Below the pieces are notes generated by a model. The model ran no database searches, was not told where the DNA came from, and was given only the letters and a program-made list of their open reading frames with translations. The position numbers were made by a program, and so were the translations under genes. Shown here piece after piece: positions 15,336 through 22,896 of a stretch of 64,000 bases of DNA. The DNA is from CBHTSZ01 sp966095765 (GTDB lineage: Bacteria > Patescibacteriota > Saccharimonadia > Saccharimonadales > Saccharimonadaceae), in NCBI GenBank assembly GCA_966095765.1, contig CBHTSZ010000005.1, forward strand, positions 16,306 to 80,305. The letters run 5' to 3'. Each line of letters opens with the position of its first letter. Within the stretch, counting starts at the first letter, position 1.

Positions 15336-15860
15336 ATGGTGATGAAGATGGTTATTCTCATCGGCTGCGTGATGCTTCTGTTTTTCGTGGGAGGATTTGT
15401 ACTAGTTGCAGAGTACGCAGTTGAGCCACTCTTGGGCGCAGAAGCCGCTGCGGGATTCAGCGAGGAAGGCTTTTTTCCTGCTTTTTTCGTGATGGTAGCG
15501 CTAGTGGTTTGTGTCACGTTTATGCGCGCTGAGTCGGGCAGTGCCAGTAGCAAATCACGGCCGTCTCGCGAAGACAAGATGGAGCAGGAGAAGGTCTATC
15601 ACCCGGCTCGTGTGCAAGCAGAAATCGAGTGGTTCACGCAGGCGATTCGCGATATGCGAGGCCGTCGAGAGGCACTCGGAGCGCCGCCATACGCATGCAG
15701 GGGCTTGGACCTGCAAATTCAGGCACTGACAATCAAGCGAAGTGAGTGGCAGAGGGCCTCCACGTACACACCTCACTGGTACGAACGCTCCCGCCACCCG
15801 AGGTTGATTCGTCAACGCGACAGGCAGGCTCCCGTGTTCTATGTCCATCACCTCTATTGA
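15336..15860 (+). CDS. Small membrane protein with basic cytoplasmic tail, unknown
   Basis: Two hydrophobic segments (about residues 4-25 and 47-62) flank an acidic Ala/Gly/Glu loop. Residues 63-174 are soluble, Arg/Gln-rich and helical. No family recognised. The start is uncertain: ATG codons at 15336, 15342 and 15348 are all close to the purine-rich AGAGAAAG. A perfect terminator follows within 11 bases, so the gene is monocistronic. It resembles the other self-contained small genes of the window in style. Confidence 0.55.
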   Translation: MVMKMVILIGCVMLLFFVGGFVLVAEYAVEPLLGAEAAAGFSEEGFFPAFFVMVALVVCVTFMRAESGSASSKSRPSREDKMEQEKVYHPARVQAEIEWFTQAIRDMRGRREALGAPPYACRGLDLQIQALTIKRSEWQRASTYTPHWYERSRHPRLIRQRDRQAPVFYVHHLY

Positions 15861-15870
15861 TGCCTCCTAA

Positions 15871-15902
15871 GGGGCGCTCGAAATGAGCGCCCCTTTTCTC
15901 TT
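15871..15902 (+). terminator. Terminator after the gene at 15336
   Basis: GGGGCGCTC GAAAT GAGCGCCCC forms a 9-bp stem followed by TTTTCTCTT. Confidence 0.88.
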
Positions 15903-15993
15903 GCGGGATTCGTAAAGTTGAAGCACGATCATAACCAAGCTTATCCGACACAAGATCGTGAGTTGGCACGTGCTTCTTCCACGCATCTGTGTG

Positions 15994-16461
15994 TTATGAA
16001 GGCTCAGCAGGTTCTTTGCGTCCGCGGGCATAACCGTGTATGAGCCCCATCGTGTAGCTCAAGTTTTTGATCAAGAGTTCCGATGTGTCTAGTTTGCCTA
16101 GGCCTGATAGCGGTTTAGTCCTGAGACTGCTGAGCTTAATCATAAGTTTTCGATCGATCTCATATTCTAAGTCGTGTGCGTATTTATTGCGAATGATACT
16201 GATTATTTTAATCGCGTCGTATGTCCTCTGCGGTAGATTGCCGGAAGCGAACAGAATCTCTATTTTTTGGGCGAAACGATATTTCAACAAATTGTCTGGA
16301 TGAGGCATCACTGACCTTATGAGGTCATCGACCTTCTTTTCTATAAACAAGTGTCCCGTCAGTACTATGCTGAGATTTGTTGCTTTATCAACCCAGTATT
16401 TATTTACAAATTCGACATACTCTTGTGCGGATGGATGATTTTCAGGTGAGTCTTTTGCCAT
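15994..16461 (-). CDS. HEPN-like protein with RxxxxH motif
   Basis: A 155-residue helical protein. IISIIRNKYAHDLEYEID near residue 90 matches the R-x4-H signature of HEPN-domain RNases, and the surrounding helices fit the fold. HEPN proteins serve as toxins or RNA-processing factors in many defence and toxin-antitoxin systems. It lies 16 bases after a 107-residue unknown protein on the same strand, a two-gene arrangement typical of such pairs. Enzymatic activity and partner role are inferred. Confidence 0.6.
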   Translation of the reverse strand: MAKDSPENHPSAQEYVEFVNKYWVDKATNLSIVLTGHLFIEKKVDDLIRSVMPHPDNLLKYRFAQKIEILFASGNLPQRTYDAIKIISIIRNKYAHDLEYEIDRKLMIKLSSLRTKPLSGLGKLDTSELLIKNLSYTMGLIHGYARGRKEPAEPS

Positions 16462-16477
16462 ATATCAACTTTACGTC

Positions 16478-16801
16478 CTAAAATTCATCTGACTCGCCAA
16501 GAGCGAATCGGTAACATGCCAGCCAACCAAGCATTTCCCCGCCGTTATCACGCACATGGTACAAGGCTTCTATCTGCAGCTGTGCGATCCTGGCTTTTTG
16601 CGACAGTTTGATTTCAAGATCAATGATTTCATCGGGGCTCAGATGCCCAAAGTTTGCTTCGAGCGAGGCGTCGGTCGGCAACACAGAGAGGGCTCCTGTT
16701 TTGGTATTCTCCTGTAAATCTATGGATTCAGGAGTAAAGTAAGTCTCGATCATGAGCTCAGTGTACTCGCAGAGGATCGTATGACAAAACCTCAAACGCA
16801 T
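16478..16801 (-). CDS. Unknown 107-residue partner of the HEPN-like protein
   Basis: The start MRLRFCHTIL (16801) was chosen because AGGACAGGA lies just upstream; the longer frame runs into the promoter region. The protein is acidic and helical (LSPDEIIDLEIKLSQKARIA near residue 55) with no recognised motif. Its promoter region overlaps that of the divergent gene at 16829. It could be the antitoxin or neutraliser of the HEPN-like protein; this rests only on gene order. Confidence 0.55.
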   Translation of the reverse strand: MRLRFCHTILCEYTELMIETYFTPESIDLQENTKTGALSVLPTDASLEANFGHLSPDEIIDLEIKLSQKARIAQLQIEALYHVRDNGGEMLGWLACYRFALGESDEF

Positions 16802-16813
16802 ATTCCTGTCCTT

Positions 16814-16822
16814 TGATATACT
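16814..16822 (+). promoter_or_regulatory. Extended -10 box, nearly palindromic, between divergent genes
   Basis: TGA-TATACT (16814-16822) ends six bases before the ATG at 16829. Its complement contains GTATATC, which could serve the divergent gene at 16801. Confidence 0.6.
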
Positions 16823-16828
16823 CAGCTC

Positions 16829-17557
16829 ATGAGAAATAAGGTGCACAGTTCAAAGAAAGATCAAAAAGTGCTCAACATGGGTGCGGTAGCATCTCTGCTC
16901 TTGATAATCGTAGGCCTGTTTGTAACGGTTCTTTTTCGACCAAACTCTACGCTCGGTATTGATCGGCTAGACTTACCCCGTGCATATTTTCTTTTTGATC
17001 TTGGGATGACGCTTGTAGCTTTCGGAGTTGCTCTGGCTTTAACGGGTATATTGCAGCTTACATTTCGTGCATCTGATATCTCGATACTTGCGACCCCAAA
17101 AAAGGTAGCAATCTATATTTATGCAAATCTAGCATGGCTGTCTTTATGTGTTGGTGGCATAGTATCTACTTTCATCTTTTTCCTAAGAGGTTATTATGAT
17201 CCAAGCTCAGACAGCATCGGTATACCAACCTTTGGTGTATTTATCGGTTATTTCCTTTTTCTCGTACCAATCAATGTAGTTACATACCTTATTTTGACCA
17301 AATACACGCCCGGTATCCTACCCCATAATGTTTTTGCTGATAAGTATCCCTACAAGAAGCTCTCTTCACTGGTCTTCGGTGCCGTTATCTTATTTTTGCT
17401 GTATCTCATAGCGTCGTCATTCTGGTATGCTCTTTTTGACATGATAGGATTTGGCATATTCTTCTCACTCTGCGTATTGTTCGAGTACTTTGGCGTAGTC
17501 TTTACCTGTACAGATGCCCATAAAAAGTTAGTGAATCGGGACTCAAGGGCTTTGTAG
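16829..17557 (+). CDS. Unknown membrane protein, about six segments
   Basis: After a basic N-terminus there are hydrophobic segments near residues 16-37, 50-75, 90-112, 126-150, 180-200 and 207-230. No family motif is visible. The -10 box lies six bases before the ATG with no ribosome-binding site, so the mRNA is predicted leaderless. It ends six bases before the gene at 17564. AT-rich composition and lack of recognisable relatives suggest an accessory gene. Confidence 0.65.
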   Translation: MRNKVHSSKKDQKVLNMGAVASLLLIIVGLFVTVLFRPNSTLGIDRLDLPRAYFLFDLGMTLVAFGVALALTGILQLTFRASDISILATPKKVAIYIYANLAWLSLCVGGIVSTFIFFLRGYYDPSSDSIGIPTFGVFIGYFLFLVPINVVTYLILTKYTPGILPHNVFADKYPYKKLSSLVFGAVILFLLYLIASSFWYALFDMIGFGIFFSLCVLFEYFGVVFTCTDAHKKLVNRDSRAL

Positions 17558-17563
17558 ATAGAT

Positions 17564-17902
17564 ATGAAATACCTCGACCACAACCCAGGACAATGGTTCC
17601 TACTCGAATGGCAAGGTGCACTCTACCTCGACTACCGGTACAGCTATAGTGCCATCATCGATGATTCGGCGTTTATGAAACTAAGTGATGAAGAGTGTCG
17701 CCAGTACAAGGCACGTGGGCGCAACTATCTGTCCGAGCTCGCAACAGCTGCGCACATGAGCGCACCTTACCGAGGAGAGTCATCCTTTTATGCACGTAAC
17801 CTGTATCGTGGCCCCAACGGTAAAGAGTTGCGCTCGGCAGTAAGCGCAGCGGTCACCGACAACACGTGGACAGCTGAACAGCGTCGCAAAAACAAGAACT
17901 AA
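17564..17902 (+). CDS. Unknown 112-residue soluble protein
   Basis: Begins MKYLDHNPGQWFLLEWQGAL and is rich in Tyr, Arg and Ser. It has no membrane segment. It starts six bases after the membrane protein gene, so the two are probably co-transcribed. It ends AEQRRKNKN. A strong hairpin without a T tract follows at 17937-17969. No family recognised. Confidence 0.6.
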   Translation: MKYLDHNPGQWFLLEWQGALYLDYRYSYSAIIDDSAFMKLSDEECRQYKARGRNYLSELATAAHMSAPYRGESSFYARNLYRGPNGKELRSAVSAAVTDNTWTAEQRRKNKN

Positions 17903-18302
17903 GCAACCAGAGCTGCGTGCATTCGGATAGAACATTGGATGGCGGCCAGGTTTTTCCAGGCTGCCATCCACTGCTTGATACATACTCTGTCACTCCACCT
18001 AACTTTTCAATTCACTTGAAGGTTTAGGCTGAGAAAACATATTAGACTATAGAGGAATTATTCAGAGTTCTTTATTTTGAACCCCGTTTAGTGGCGAAAA
18101 CTTTCTCAGTCGAGGCATTTTTTAGATGCTCAGGTAAATCAAGGCAGGCACGCTCAGATTTAATCACATGTATTTGCATGATAAATAGTACGGTTATCAA
18201 ACAACTATCGTACCACCCGTTTGAGGGTACCCAATACCCCTGCGAGATCTCCCTTGAGCTTGGGGGCTGCTCATCGATTCATGTAATGGTAATCTAATAT
18301 AT
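17903..18302. other. Intergenic stretch with a hairpin; no convincing gene
   Basis: A 14-base imperfect stem (17937-17950 with 17956-17969, loop TTTTT) follows the gene at 17564 and may end its transcript. A 68-codon frame at 18091-18297 has no start signals and no recognisable content, so I do not call it. TGG-TAATCT at 18287-18295 is the likely -10 of the Nudix gene. Confidence 0.5.
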
Positions 18303-18872
18303 ATGTCCACGAAGATTAGAGCCGAGGTGAGAAATATGGTTTCAAATATTCGACCCCATGATTCGCTTGAACAAAATCACATAGATGATATTCTCGCATG
18401 GATCGATTCATCGGCGCCATTATTCAGGATCACAAAGCCAGATAATCCCGCAAAACACCTTGTTTCATATTTTGTTCTATACGACGAAAGTGCCGGCTTG
18501 TTAATGCTTGTAGATCATGTTAAGGCACGTTCCTGGCTTCCGCCCGGCGGACATGTCGATCCTGACGAGAGCCCCATGGAAACTGTCTCTCGAGAAGCTG
18601 CGGAGGAACTCGGCATTAGTGCTCGCTTCACTAAAAAGCTCGGAGCTAATCCGTTTTTTGCTACTGTTACTACGACCAAGGGATTCGGGAATCATACAGA
18701 CGTTAGCCTCTGGTTTGTAATAGAAGGTAGCGCCACTACAAGGCTTGCCTATGATGTGAGTGAAATAAGCGGTTATCGATGGCTGACTCCTCAACAGATA
18801 CTCGAGATAGATATCGCGGAACTGGATCCACACATGCATCGATTTGTCCAAAAGTTTACTATGTTACATTAG
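18303..18872 (+). CDS. Nudix hydrolase
   Basis: The Nudix box is complete: GGHVDPDESPMETVSREAAE followed by ELGI (G-x5-E-x7-R-E-x2-E-E-x-G) near residue 80. Nudix enzymes hydrolyse nucleoside diphosphates linked to another group, with a metal bound by the box glutamates. The 70-residue N-terminal part and the WLTPQQIL segment near the end fit the family; substrate unknown. TGG-TAATCT ends seven bases before the ATG, so the mRNA is predicted leaderless. Confidence 0.85.
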   Translation: MSTKIRAEVRNMVSNIRPHDSLEQNHIDDILAWIDSSAPLFRITKPDNPAKHLVSYFVLYDESAGLLMLVDHVKARSWLPPGGHVDPDESPMETVSREAAEELGISARFTKKLGANPFFATVTTTKGFGNHTDVSLWFVIEGSATTRLAYDVSEISGYRWLTPQQILEIDIAELDPHMHRFVQKFTMLH

Positions 18873-18908
18873 ACTCGAGGCCTGGTAACGATGCCCGTGA
18901 CATTACCG

Positions 18909-18945
18909 CTAAAGCAAAAACCCCACGACCACGTCGTGGAGCTTT
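18909..18945. terminator. Bidirectional terminator
   Basis: AGCAAAAACC CCACGAC CA CGTCGTGG AGCTTTTGCT is symmetric, with A/T runs on both sides. It can end the Nudix transcript and, on the other strand, the secreted-protein gene. Confidence 0.75.
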
Positions 18946-19010
18946 TGCTCGACACGAGGGTCGCAGGGTAAGTGATCAGCGCAGCCTAACCTGCGCGATC
19001 TTTGACTGCC

Positions 19011-19466
19011 TTACGGCAGATTCCGTCGGTACGTGCTCGCCGTCCAGTACTTGCCACCGTAGTAGATATGGAAGTACAGCCGCGTGCACGTGTTGTTGGC
19101 AACGTAGACCGACTTACTGTAGCCGGTACCAGTCGGGTACGTGACCCCACCGTAGCCACCCGGAACCGGGCAGGAACCATCAGCGCGAAGCGTCAGGTCA
19201 GCGCGCGCATCCAGACGCTGCACAGACCGGCCGCTCGTGCTGTAGCGGACACAGTACCGGTTGGGGTACGCCGCGGCACGGATGACGGTCATGTTGCCGA
19301 ACGACAGCGTGTTGCTACCGTTCTTCAGCCGATAGATCACCTGAGTGTCGTAGTTCAGCTGCACGTCACAGGCGTTGATCGCTGCCTGAGCGGGAGTGGT
19401 GAGTGCGAGCGTGCTGAGCAGCGACGCTACAAACCCCACAACCATTACCGAGATAAGCTTCTTCAC
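19011..19466 (-). CDS. Small secreted protein with four cysteines, unknown
   Basis: A clear Sec signal peptide (MKKLISVMVVGFVASLLSTL to residue about 29, cleavage after AQA) is followed by a mature domain of about 122 residues. It is rich in Tyr, Thr, Arg and Gly and has four cysteines, enough for two disulfides, and beta-strand-like repeats. It probably acts outside the cell or at the host interface. The start is GTG with AAGG eight bases upstream. On the minus strand TTGTAT-17-TACAGT (about 19525-19553) is a plausible promoter. Codons end mostly in C or G and the gene is monocistronic. No family recognised. Confidence 0.75.
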   Translation of the reverse strand: MKKLISVMVVGFVASLLSTLALTTPAQAAINACDVQLNYDTQVIYRLKNGSNTLSFGNMTVIRAAAYPNRYCVRYSTSGRSVQRLDARADLTLRADGSCPVPGGYGGVTYPTGTGYSKSVYVANNTCTRLYFHIYYGGKYWTASTYRRNLP

Positions 19467-19567
19467 GAGAAGGGCCTTTCACCAAAGTGCGTCCTCACCG
19501 GATTGCGAGAACCAGTTGACTACTGTACAAGATTTTCCATTAAAATACAATACCTAGAGACGACGCT

Positions 19568-19978
19568 TTATACAGCGGGGTCAGCCTTGATGAGGTCAAA
19601 CGCACCGATAGCAGCGCTCAAACTCCAAACAACAATCGCAACCGCGATAGCGCTAAATAGAAAACCCCAAACACGAATCTTTGTGATGCGTAAAACAATG
19701 AAAATAATACTGATGAGCGCGAGCGTGATACCGCCGACCAAAAACGGCACACCCAGGACGGCACCGAGAACAGCTGTCGTTCCAGTCGCAACAGCATGCC
19801 CTACTTCATTTTCAACGCTGCCGGTCGTCGGGCCGGTTGGAGTATATTTTGCCCGTATGAGCAAGTTGCCGATGCCAGTTGAAATAAGTGACAAAACCGC
19901 CAGGATAATCCCGGTTATAGACGCACTATGACTAACCTTCTTTTGTTTGACTTGGGGTGTTTGTGTCGCTGGTTGCAT
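19568..19978 (-). CDS. Unknown small membrane protein
   Basis: The start MQPATQTPQVKQKK (19978) was preferred to a frame 14 codons longer, because a GATAAG box ends six bases before it, matching the leaderless pattern here. Three hydrophobic segments (about residues 20-40, 74-98 and 105-125) resemble DUF4190-like small membrane proteins, with a Gly/Ser/Thr-rich loop. Function unknown. A TTGACA at 20012-20017 may contribute to the promoter. Confidence 0.6.
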   Translation of the reverse strand: MQPATQTPQVKQKKVSHSASITGIILAVLSLISTGIGNLLIRAKYTPTGPTTGSVENEVGHAVATGTTAVLGAVLGVPFLVGGITLALISIIFIVLRITKIRVWGFLFSAIAVAIVVWSLSAAIGAFDLIKADPAV

Positions 19979-20052
19979 GATGTGCTTATCGAACCATGAA
20001 CAGTACGGACGTGTCAACACGCTTTTGTTTTACGATGATGAGACTCTACTGT

Positions 20053-20997
20053 TCAGTCTTTGTTCGCTTCGTCGCGCTTCATGCGAACAGCACGCTTAAA
20101 GCTGCGTTCTGCAGCGTCATCAGCATAGCGAGCGATAGGAGGTCGTACGAAAGTCTTAGGACCGCGACGGCGTTCGTCGAGCTCTTTGAGGGAATCGATA
20201 AAGTAGTTCTCCATCAACCATTCACGTCCTGGTGGCATCTGGCCAACAACAGTAAACCAGAATAGTTTTTCTCCCCACTGTTCTGCTTTGTTGATCTTTG
20301 GCTTCTTAACAACCTTCATCGTGCCAACCGGTACGGTTTCGATAGCTTTCTCGATCAGGTTACGTCCGACTTTTTCGTTGTTTGCAAATATATCTACCGC
20401 GATCGTCCTGAGGCCACGAGGCGTGACTTTTACGGCTTGGATATGCTGGTTGTGCATCCATATCACTTCACCGTTGAGGCTCCGAAGCTTTGTGGAACGA
20501 AGCGTCATGCGCTCAACCACGCCCGAGACATCTAGGAACGGCTCAACGCGTATATAGTCACCAACATGAAACCATCGTTCGATGATCATAGCCGAGCCTG
20601 CGGTGATGTCGCGGAGAATCATACCGATCGTTCCACCCGCAAGCACGATAAAGAACGCGCTCGCACCGATCGCAGCCGTGCCGATAGAAGCTGTTGGACT
20701 CAGAAGTTTCCAGACATAAAACGCAACCACGCCTACGATAAGCGCACGGACGGCCGCAATAGTTACGCTCAAGTAAGTCTCAACTCGTCGCAAGAGTATC
20801 TGGCGTTCGGCATTATCAGTTGCATCTGAGCTCACCGCAACGAACTGTGCGATACGGACGATAACGAACGCAATAAAGTTACTGAACCAATACGCAACTA
20901 CCATCGTCAGGACGAGAATAAATACCGAACGAAGCGCATTTGGCTGTGCGAAAAAGGTGTTGAATTCGTTTAATATTTTCTGAAGTAATTCATCCAT
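20053..20997 (-). CDS. Small-conductance mechanosensitive channel (MscS family)
   Basis: Membrane segments near residues 20-45, 75-95 and 105-130 precede the MscS beta domain: IIERWFHVGDYIRVEPF, then SGVVERMTLRSTKLRSLNGE and VIWMHNQHI. The Gly/Ala-rich pore helix is AAIGASAFFIVLAGGTIGM. The family opens under membrane tension to relieve osmotic stress. The C-terminal cytoplasmic part is shorter and more basic than in E. coli MscS. The start is either ATG 20997 or TTG 21003; TAGTAT (21010-21015) is the nearby -10. Confidence 0.9.
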   Translation of the reverse strand: MDELLQKILNEFNTFFAQPNALRSVFILVLTMVVAYWFSNFIAFVIVRIAQFVAVSSDATDNAERQILLRRVETYLSVTIAAVRALIVGVVAFYVWKLLSPTASIGTAAIGASAFFIVLAGGTIGMILRDITAGSAMIIERWFHVGDYIRVEPFLDVSGVVERMTLRSTKLRSLNGEVIWMHNQHIQAVKVTPRGLRTIAVDIFANNEKVGRNLIEKAIETVPVGTMKVVKKPKINKAEQWGEKLFWFTVVGQMPPGREWLMENYFIDSLKELDERRRGPKTFVRPPIARYADDAAERSFKRAVRMKRDEANKD

Positions 20998-21035
20998 TGC
21001 CAAAGACCTATACTACGCGATACGCGTACGCCTTT

Positions 21036-21905
21036 CTAGTGTAAAAAACTATCAAGCGACCACACTGCAGCGAGAATAAGCAGCAGCATGAGCGACCAGC
21101 CAAACTGTTTTCTAGCCCAGCGGTTCACTTCATCATTTTCAACGGGCTGCAGGCAGAGGTAAAGCCAGTAGAGACCAGCAAGAACCATTACCATGGTACC
21201 GAGAAGACTCGCGCCGCCGAATATCCCAAGTGCTACGCAGGCAAAAATGAAAGTAATGACATAGGCGATGATCTGACGGCGCGTCGCTGCGAGGCCTTTC
21301 ACGACAGATAAAACTGGTATCTGCGCAGCCGCGTAGTCATCACGACGGAAGATTGCGATCGCATAAAAATGCGGCATCTGCCAAGCGACGAGTATGAGAA
21401 ACAGCAAAAGCACTGTGAGATCAAGCCGGCCAGTTGCAGCCACGTAGCCGATGACGGGTGGTGTTGAGCCCGATAGCGTGCCGACAAGTGTCCCATGAAC
21501 TGTCTTTCGTTTTGCGATGCCATAGAGCACCACGTAGGCGATGTGCCCTCCTATAGCCACGAGTGCGGCCAGCGGATTCGCTCCAAATACGAGTAACGAT
21601 ACTCCAATGACGAGCAAGATGTTCGCAAAGATAAGGGCTTTTGCCGGTGATATCTCGCCTGTCGGCACGGCACGTTTCTTTGTCCGTTCCATTTTCAGAT
21701 CGATATCCCTATCGATCACGTTGTTATAGACGCAAGCCGACGCCATGACCCCACAGATACCAACGAGCATCGCGGCAAATGGTGTAAATGCCGGCGAACC
21801 ATGCGCACCAAAGAAGTACCCAGCGATTGCCATGAGGGCATTGCCGTACACGATGCCCGGTTTCGTGAGGTAGTAGTAGGCTCTAAGTGTTTGAGAGGAA
21901 ATCAT
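21036..21905 (-). CDS. cyoE: Protoheme IX farnesyltransferase (heme O synthase)
   Basis: A UbiA-type polytopic prenyltransferase of 289 residues. The first Asp-rich motif is NNVIDRDIDLKMERTKKRAV, followed by LSGSTPPVIGYVAATG and a second Asp region (FAIAIFRRDDYAAAQIPVL). It farnesylates heme B to heme O, which the cyo oxidase uses at its active site. It is the last gene of the cyoABCDE operon, two bases after cyoD. Identity is strong. Confidence 0.94.
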   Translation of the reverse strand: MISSQTLRAYYYLTKPGIVYGNALMAIAGYFFGAHGSPAFTPFAAMLVGICGVMASACVYNNVIDRDIDLKMERTKKRAVPTGEISPAKALIFANILLVIGVSLLVFGANPLAALVAIGGHIAYVVLYGIAKRKTVHGTLVGTLSGSTPPVIGYVAATGRLDLTVLLLFLILVAWQMPHFYAIAIFRRDDYAAAQIPVLSVVKGLAATRRQIIAYVITFIFACVALGIFGGASLLGTMVMVLAGLYWLYLCLQPVENDEVNRWARKQFGWSLMLLLILAAVWSLDSFLH

Positions 21906-21907
21906 GA

Positions 21908-22309
21908 CTAGTGGTGATGTTGTGACTCGGATGTCTCAGGGTAAATGTTCTCTTCATGTTGTATATAGGTATCAACATCCTTACCCATCATATTGTAGTT
22001 GAGATTGTACATAATCCACAGCGATCCGAACCCGATGATACCCACAACCATCAACATAAAGAGGAACGATACCGTATTGAGGCGTGGCTTTGCCTCTCGC
22101 CCGAGGTGAAAGAAAAAGACGAGTTGCACGACGAGTTGCACGACAGCTAGTACTGCTAGGATACCGATAACTGTAGTCGCAGAGTAGGCGCTACCATCTG
22201 TGTCGAGTTGTAACTTGACGAGTGCAAACGCGGCCAGCGTTAGCAGCAACGACCACATGAAGCCCGAAAAGTAAGAGAGATAAAGGCGTTTCGTTTCTGT
22301 GCTGCTCAT
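21908..22309 (-). CDS. cyoD: Cytochrome o ubiquinol oxidase subunit IV
   Basis: A 133-residue protein with three membrane segments; VVQLVVQLVFFFHLGREAKP is typical of CyoD. It assists assembly of the heme-copper centre. The C-terminal tail is longer than usual and His/Glu-rich (SESQHHH). It overlaps cyoC by four bases, so translation is coupled. Confidence 0.92.
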   Translation of the reverse strand: MSSTETKRLYLSYFSGFMWSLLLTLAAFALVKLQLDTDGSAYSATTVIGILAVLAVVQLVVQLVFFFHLGREAKPRLNTVSFLFMLMVVGIIGFGSLWIMYNLNYNMMGKDVDTYIQHEENIYPETSESQHHH

Positions 22310-22896
22310 CCGAGGGCTCCTACGAGATATACGATGGTAAAGATAAAGATCCAGATGATATCAAGGAAGTGCCAGAACAGACTGAACAGTGCGAGACGCT
22401 TGTGGAACGTGTTGGTAATACCACGTCGCAGAAGCATCCATAGCAATACAATGATCCAAAGGAGTCCGATAGCGATGTGGAGGCCGTGAGTACCCACAAG
22501 CGTAAAGAACGAGGACAGGAAGGCGCTTGCTTGCCAGCTATATCCTTCAGAAACAAGCTTGGCAAACTCGGTAAGTTCCATAAACAAGAACCCGGCACCG
22601 AGGACAAACGTCACAACCAGCATCGAGGCAATGAGCCGACGGCTTTGAGTGCGGATACCGATCAGCGCAAGTCCAGAGGTTAACGAGCTTACAAGCAGGA
22701 GGATTGTTTCCGTCAGTACAAAATCGAGCTCAAACAGCTCAGCGCCGCTCGGGCCACCGGCGGTGCCTCCCCTCAGTACTGCAAAGGTTGCGAAGAGGCT
22801 CGCAAACAACACGCAGTCCGTCATCAGGTAGATCCAAAAACCGAGTGTCGTTTTTTGAAACTCCTCTTTATGGCGCAGTGCTGCTTCGTTTCTCAT
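22306..22896 (-). CDS. cyoC: Cytochrome o ubiquinol oxidase subunit III
   Basis: Five membrane segments in 196 residues. The start is ALRHKEEFQKTTLGFWIYLM, and VGTHGLHIAIGLLWI contains the His-Gly region conserved in heme-copper oxidase subunit III. It shares one base with the end of cyoB (TGATG). It stabilises the proton-pumping core. Confidence 0.93.
   Translation of the reverse strand: MRNEAALRHKEEFQKTTLGFWIYLMTDCVLFASLFATFAVLRGGTAGGPSGAELFELDFVLTETILLLVSSLTSGLALIGIRTQSRRLIASMLVVTFVLGAGFLFMELTEFAKLVSEGYSWQASAFLSSFFTLVGTHGLHIAIGLLWIIVLLWMLLRRGITNTFHKRLALFSLFWHFLDIIWIFIFTIVYLVGALG

Noticed and set aside
18091..18297. 68-codon frame before the Nudix gene
   Set aside because: No ribosome-binding site or promoter at the right distance and no recognisable content.
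19002..19931. 309-codon frame on the plus strand
   Set aside because: It lies opposite the secreted-protein gene and runs into the small membrane gene at 19568; no start signals and shadow-like composition.
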